Origin: Planctomycetaceae bacterium
GTDB lineage: Bacteria > Planctomycetota > Planctomycetia > Planctomycetales > Planctomycetaceae
Reading direction: 5' to 3'
DNA: 64,000 bases
Assembly: GCA_024742875.1 (NCBI GenBank)
Contig: JANSXP010000033.1
Span: 1 to 64,000 of the forward strand
Within the stretch, counting starts at the first letter, position 1, and each line of letters begins with the position of its first letter. The notes beneath the pieces were generated by a model. The model was given only the letters and a program-made list of their open reading frames with translations. It ran no database searches and was not told where the DNA came from. Shown here in pieces: positions 62,523 to 64,000 of this stretch. The translations under genes and the position numbers were made by a program.

Positions 62523-63631
62523 TGTCTTCGCGTGTGTTACTTGTTGACGATGACCCGAACATTCTGGCCGGATATCGGCGGCATCTGCGGCGAAAATACG
62601 AGCTGGAGACGGCGGAATGTCCGCTCCAGGGGCTGGAGATGATCCAGTCACAGCCGGAATATGCCGTCATTCTCTCTGACATGCAGATGCCGAAGATGTC
62701 GGGCGCTGAGCTGCTGCAGCACGCCCGCTCCATCGCTCCCAACAGTGTGCGGCTGATGCTGACCGGCAATGCGGATCAGCAAACAGCCACGTCCGCCATC
62801 AACGACGGCGCCGTGTTTCGCTTTTTGAATAAGCCGTGTCCGCCGGATGATCTGATTGCCGCCATCAATGCGGGCATCGATCAGTACCAGCTGATTACGG
62901 CCGAGCGGAGCGTGCTGGAGGAAACGCTCAAAGGGAGTGTCGATGTGCTGACCGACATTCTGTCGATCGTGAATCCGGTGGCGTTCAGTCGAGCCAAGCG
63001 AATGCACGACTATGTCAGCCGTTTCTGTGAACACTTGAGCGTGGAGAAGCAGTGGGAACTGCAGGTCGCCGCGATGCTGTCTCAGCTGGGGAAGGTCACC
63101 ATTCCCGAGGACGTGCTGGCCAAATGCGAAGCCGATGAGCCACTGGCCAGGCAGGAACAGGCGATGATTGACAACCAGCATACGGTGGCTGCGGAGATGC
63201 TCAGCCGGATTCCCCGAATGGAAGGAGTATGCGAGTTGATCGGTGGTCAGTCAGACATGCTCCAGAGCGTAGGCGGGCACGTCAGTCGAGAACACCAGAT
63301 TCTCAATGCCGCCGGTCGACTGGAACAGGAACATGCCCGCAGTGGCAACGTGGCGGAAGCCGTGGTGGAACTGCGGCAAAACGGCGGAGTCTACGACGAG
63401 GAGTTCATCGCCGCCCTGGAGAGTGTGGTCCAGTCTCTGCCTTCCAGCACGCGCAGCATCACACTGCGGGAACTGCAGCGTGGCATGAAACTGGCCGCGC
63501 CGCTGAAGACCCTGCAGGGCCAGGTGCTGCTCGGTTCCGGCCAGGAAATCTCGGCCGCCACCTATGCGCGCCTGCAGAACTACGTGGGAAATGTGGACGT
63601 GGCCGAACCCATCACCGTGTTTGACCAGTAA
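62522..63631 (+). CDS. Response regulator with degenerate HD-GYP-like domain
   Basis: 369 residues from ATG 62522, overlapping the previous stop by one base (TGATG), with GGGAG upstream. The receiver (1-120) has VLLVDDDPNIL, phospho-acceptor Asp in VILSDMQMPKMSGAELL and Lys in FLNKPCPPDDL. Residues ~130-250 look like an HD-GYP phosphodiesterase scaffold (VAFSRAKRMHDYVSRFCEHL, QVAAMLSQLGKVTIPEDVL), but where HD-GYP proteins have H-D before GKV/I-P this one has S-Q, and no GYP loop is seen, so c-di-GMP hydrolysis is unlikely. It may be a c-di-GMP or protein binding output. Confidence 0.88.
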   Translation: MSSRVLLVDDDPNILAGYRRHLRRKYELETAECPLQGLEMIQSQPEYAVILSDMQMPKMSGAELLQHARSIAPNSVRLMLTGNADQQTATSAINDGAVFRFLNKPCPPDDLIAAINAGIDQYQLITAERSVLEETLKGSVDVLTDILSIVNPVAFSRAKRMHDYVSRFCEHLSVEKQWELQVAAMLSQLGKVTIPEDVLAKCEADEPLARQEQAMIDNQHTVAAEMLSRIPRMEGVCELIGGQSDMLQSVGGHVSREHQILNAAGRLEQEHARSGNVAEAVVELRQNGGVYDEEFIAALESVVQSLPSSTRSITLRELQRGMKLAAPLKTLQGQVLLGSGQEISAATYARLQNYVGNVDVAEPITVFDQ

Positions 63632-63850
63632 TTGCCGCCGATCGGCTGCGAATTTCCCTGGCTTGTGCAGGTCTCCAGGATTCACTCGGAGGTGTTGGAC
63701 GCATGTATAGGGTAGTCTGTGATTTGATGTCAGGTTAACTTTCTGGCTAGCCCTTGTGGACGTTGATTACGTCTATGTGTAGGGTGTGAGTCAAGGCTGC
63801 CCCAGTGCGTGCCGGGGCCGTGCAGGCAACACACCTTTCTGGACGTCTCC

Positions 63851-64000
63851 ATGCATTCGACGATCGAGGGTATCTACCAGAGTTTTCTTCAGTTGCTGAA
63901 ATTCCTGGCGGCTTTCATCAGGAGACGACAGACGCAGCTTTCGGTCGTTGTGATGTCGCTCATTGTGGTCTCGGTTCTGGCCCTCGGTTACCGCGAGTTT
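63851..64000 (+). CDS. Partial membrane protein (3' end outside the window)
   Basis: The first 50 codons, from ATG 63851, of a gene that runs off the window: MHSTIEGIYQSFLQLLKFLA..., with a transmembrane helix (LSVVVMSLIVVSVLALGYRE) starting at about residue 30. It follows the signalling operon after 219 bases on the same strand, so another sensor is possible, but no domain can be named. The intergenic region shows GC-rich sequence with short inverted repeats but no recognised element. Confidence 0.6.
   Translation, partial: MHSTIEGIYQSFLQLLKFLAAFIRRRQTQLSVVVMSLIVVSVLALGYREF

Noticed and set aside
63632-63850. Possible c-di-GMP riboswitch before the last gene
   Set aside because: The region was inspected because of the signalling context, but neither the conserved core of class I nor of class II c-di-GMP riboswitches is visible.

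Overview
The window looks like a chromosomal segment of a planctomycete (Planctomycetota), probably marine or metagenome-derived. The evidence is the gene content: a DUF1559 pseudopilin, two PEP-CTERM proteins, a LEPR-XLL-type surface protein with Calx-beta and dockerin-like repeats, two large sulfatases with formylglycine motifs, secreted PVC-type dehydrogenase/cytochrome c proteins, an ECF-like sigma factor next to a giant Ser/Thr kinase, and HDOD signalling proteins. No rRNA, tRNA, CRISPR array, insertion sequence or phage gene was recognised. Bases 1-120 are C/G homopolymer-like sequence, probably an assembly edge.

Layout. 0.1-4 kb: a membrane-anchored unknown protein, an HDOD-GGDEF protein and a small Arg-rich secreted protein. 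4.2-6.3 kb: a candidate promoter and a clear cobalamin riboswitch, then a DUF1559 pseudopilin and a PEP-CTERM protein. 6.3-13.7 kb: a methyltransferase, a DUF485 protein plus acetate-type Na+ symporter, a Trm112-like protein, a BASS-like transporter, a DUF3859 protein, an MFS transporter and a secreted esterase-like protein. 13.9-17.8 kb: gltX and two UDP-glucuronate-using enzymes (decarboxylase and 4-epimerase types). 18-21.7 kb: a PEP-CTERM protein and two membrane proteins. 21.9-25.7 kb: a sigma factor and a kinase with TPRs and ten 33-residue ankyrin repeats.

25.8-48.7 kb is a region of large secreted, probably degradative or redox proteins: a propeller-azurin-cytochrome c protein, a sulfatase-dehydrogenase-cytochrome c fusion, a neutral-ceramidase-like/LamG protein, hydrolases, an Asp-box propeller protein, a PepSY membrane protein, a PQQ-like propeller and a sulfatase-nitrilase fusion. 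49-54.5 kb: an OPT-family transporter, a squalene-cyclase-repeat protein, a glyoxalase-fold protein and a phosphodiesterase-like protein. 54.9-58.2 kb: the LEPR-XLL/Calx-beta protein. 58.8-63.6 kb: a translationally coupled signalling operon (RedB-like thioredoxin-fold protein, His-rich membrane histidine kinase, receiver-HDOD, receiver-degenerate HD-GYP). A truncated membrane protein gene runs off the right end.

Most unusual features: the B12 riboswitch upstream of a pseudopilin/PEP-CTERM pair rather than a recognised cobalamin transporter or enzyme, the two sulfatase fusions, and the redox/heme-like signalling operon. All functions are inferred by reading motifs and domain patterns; no database search was run.
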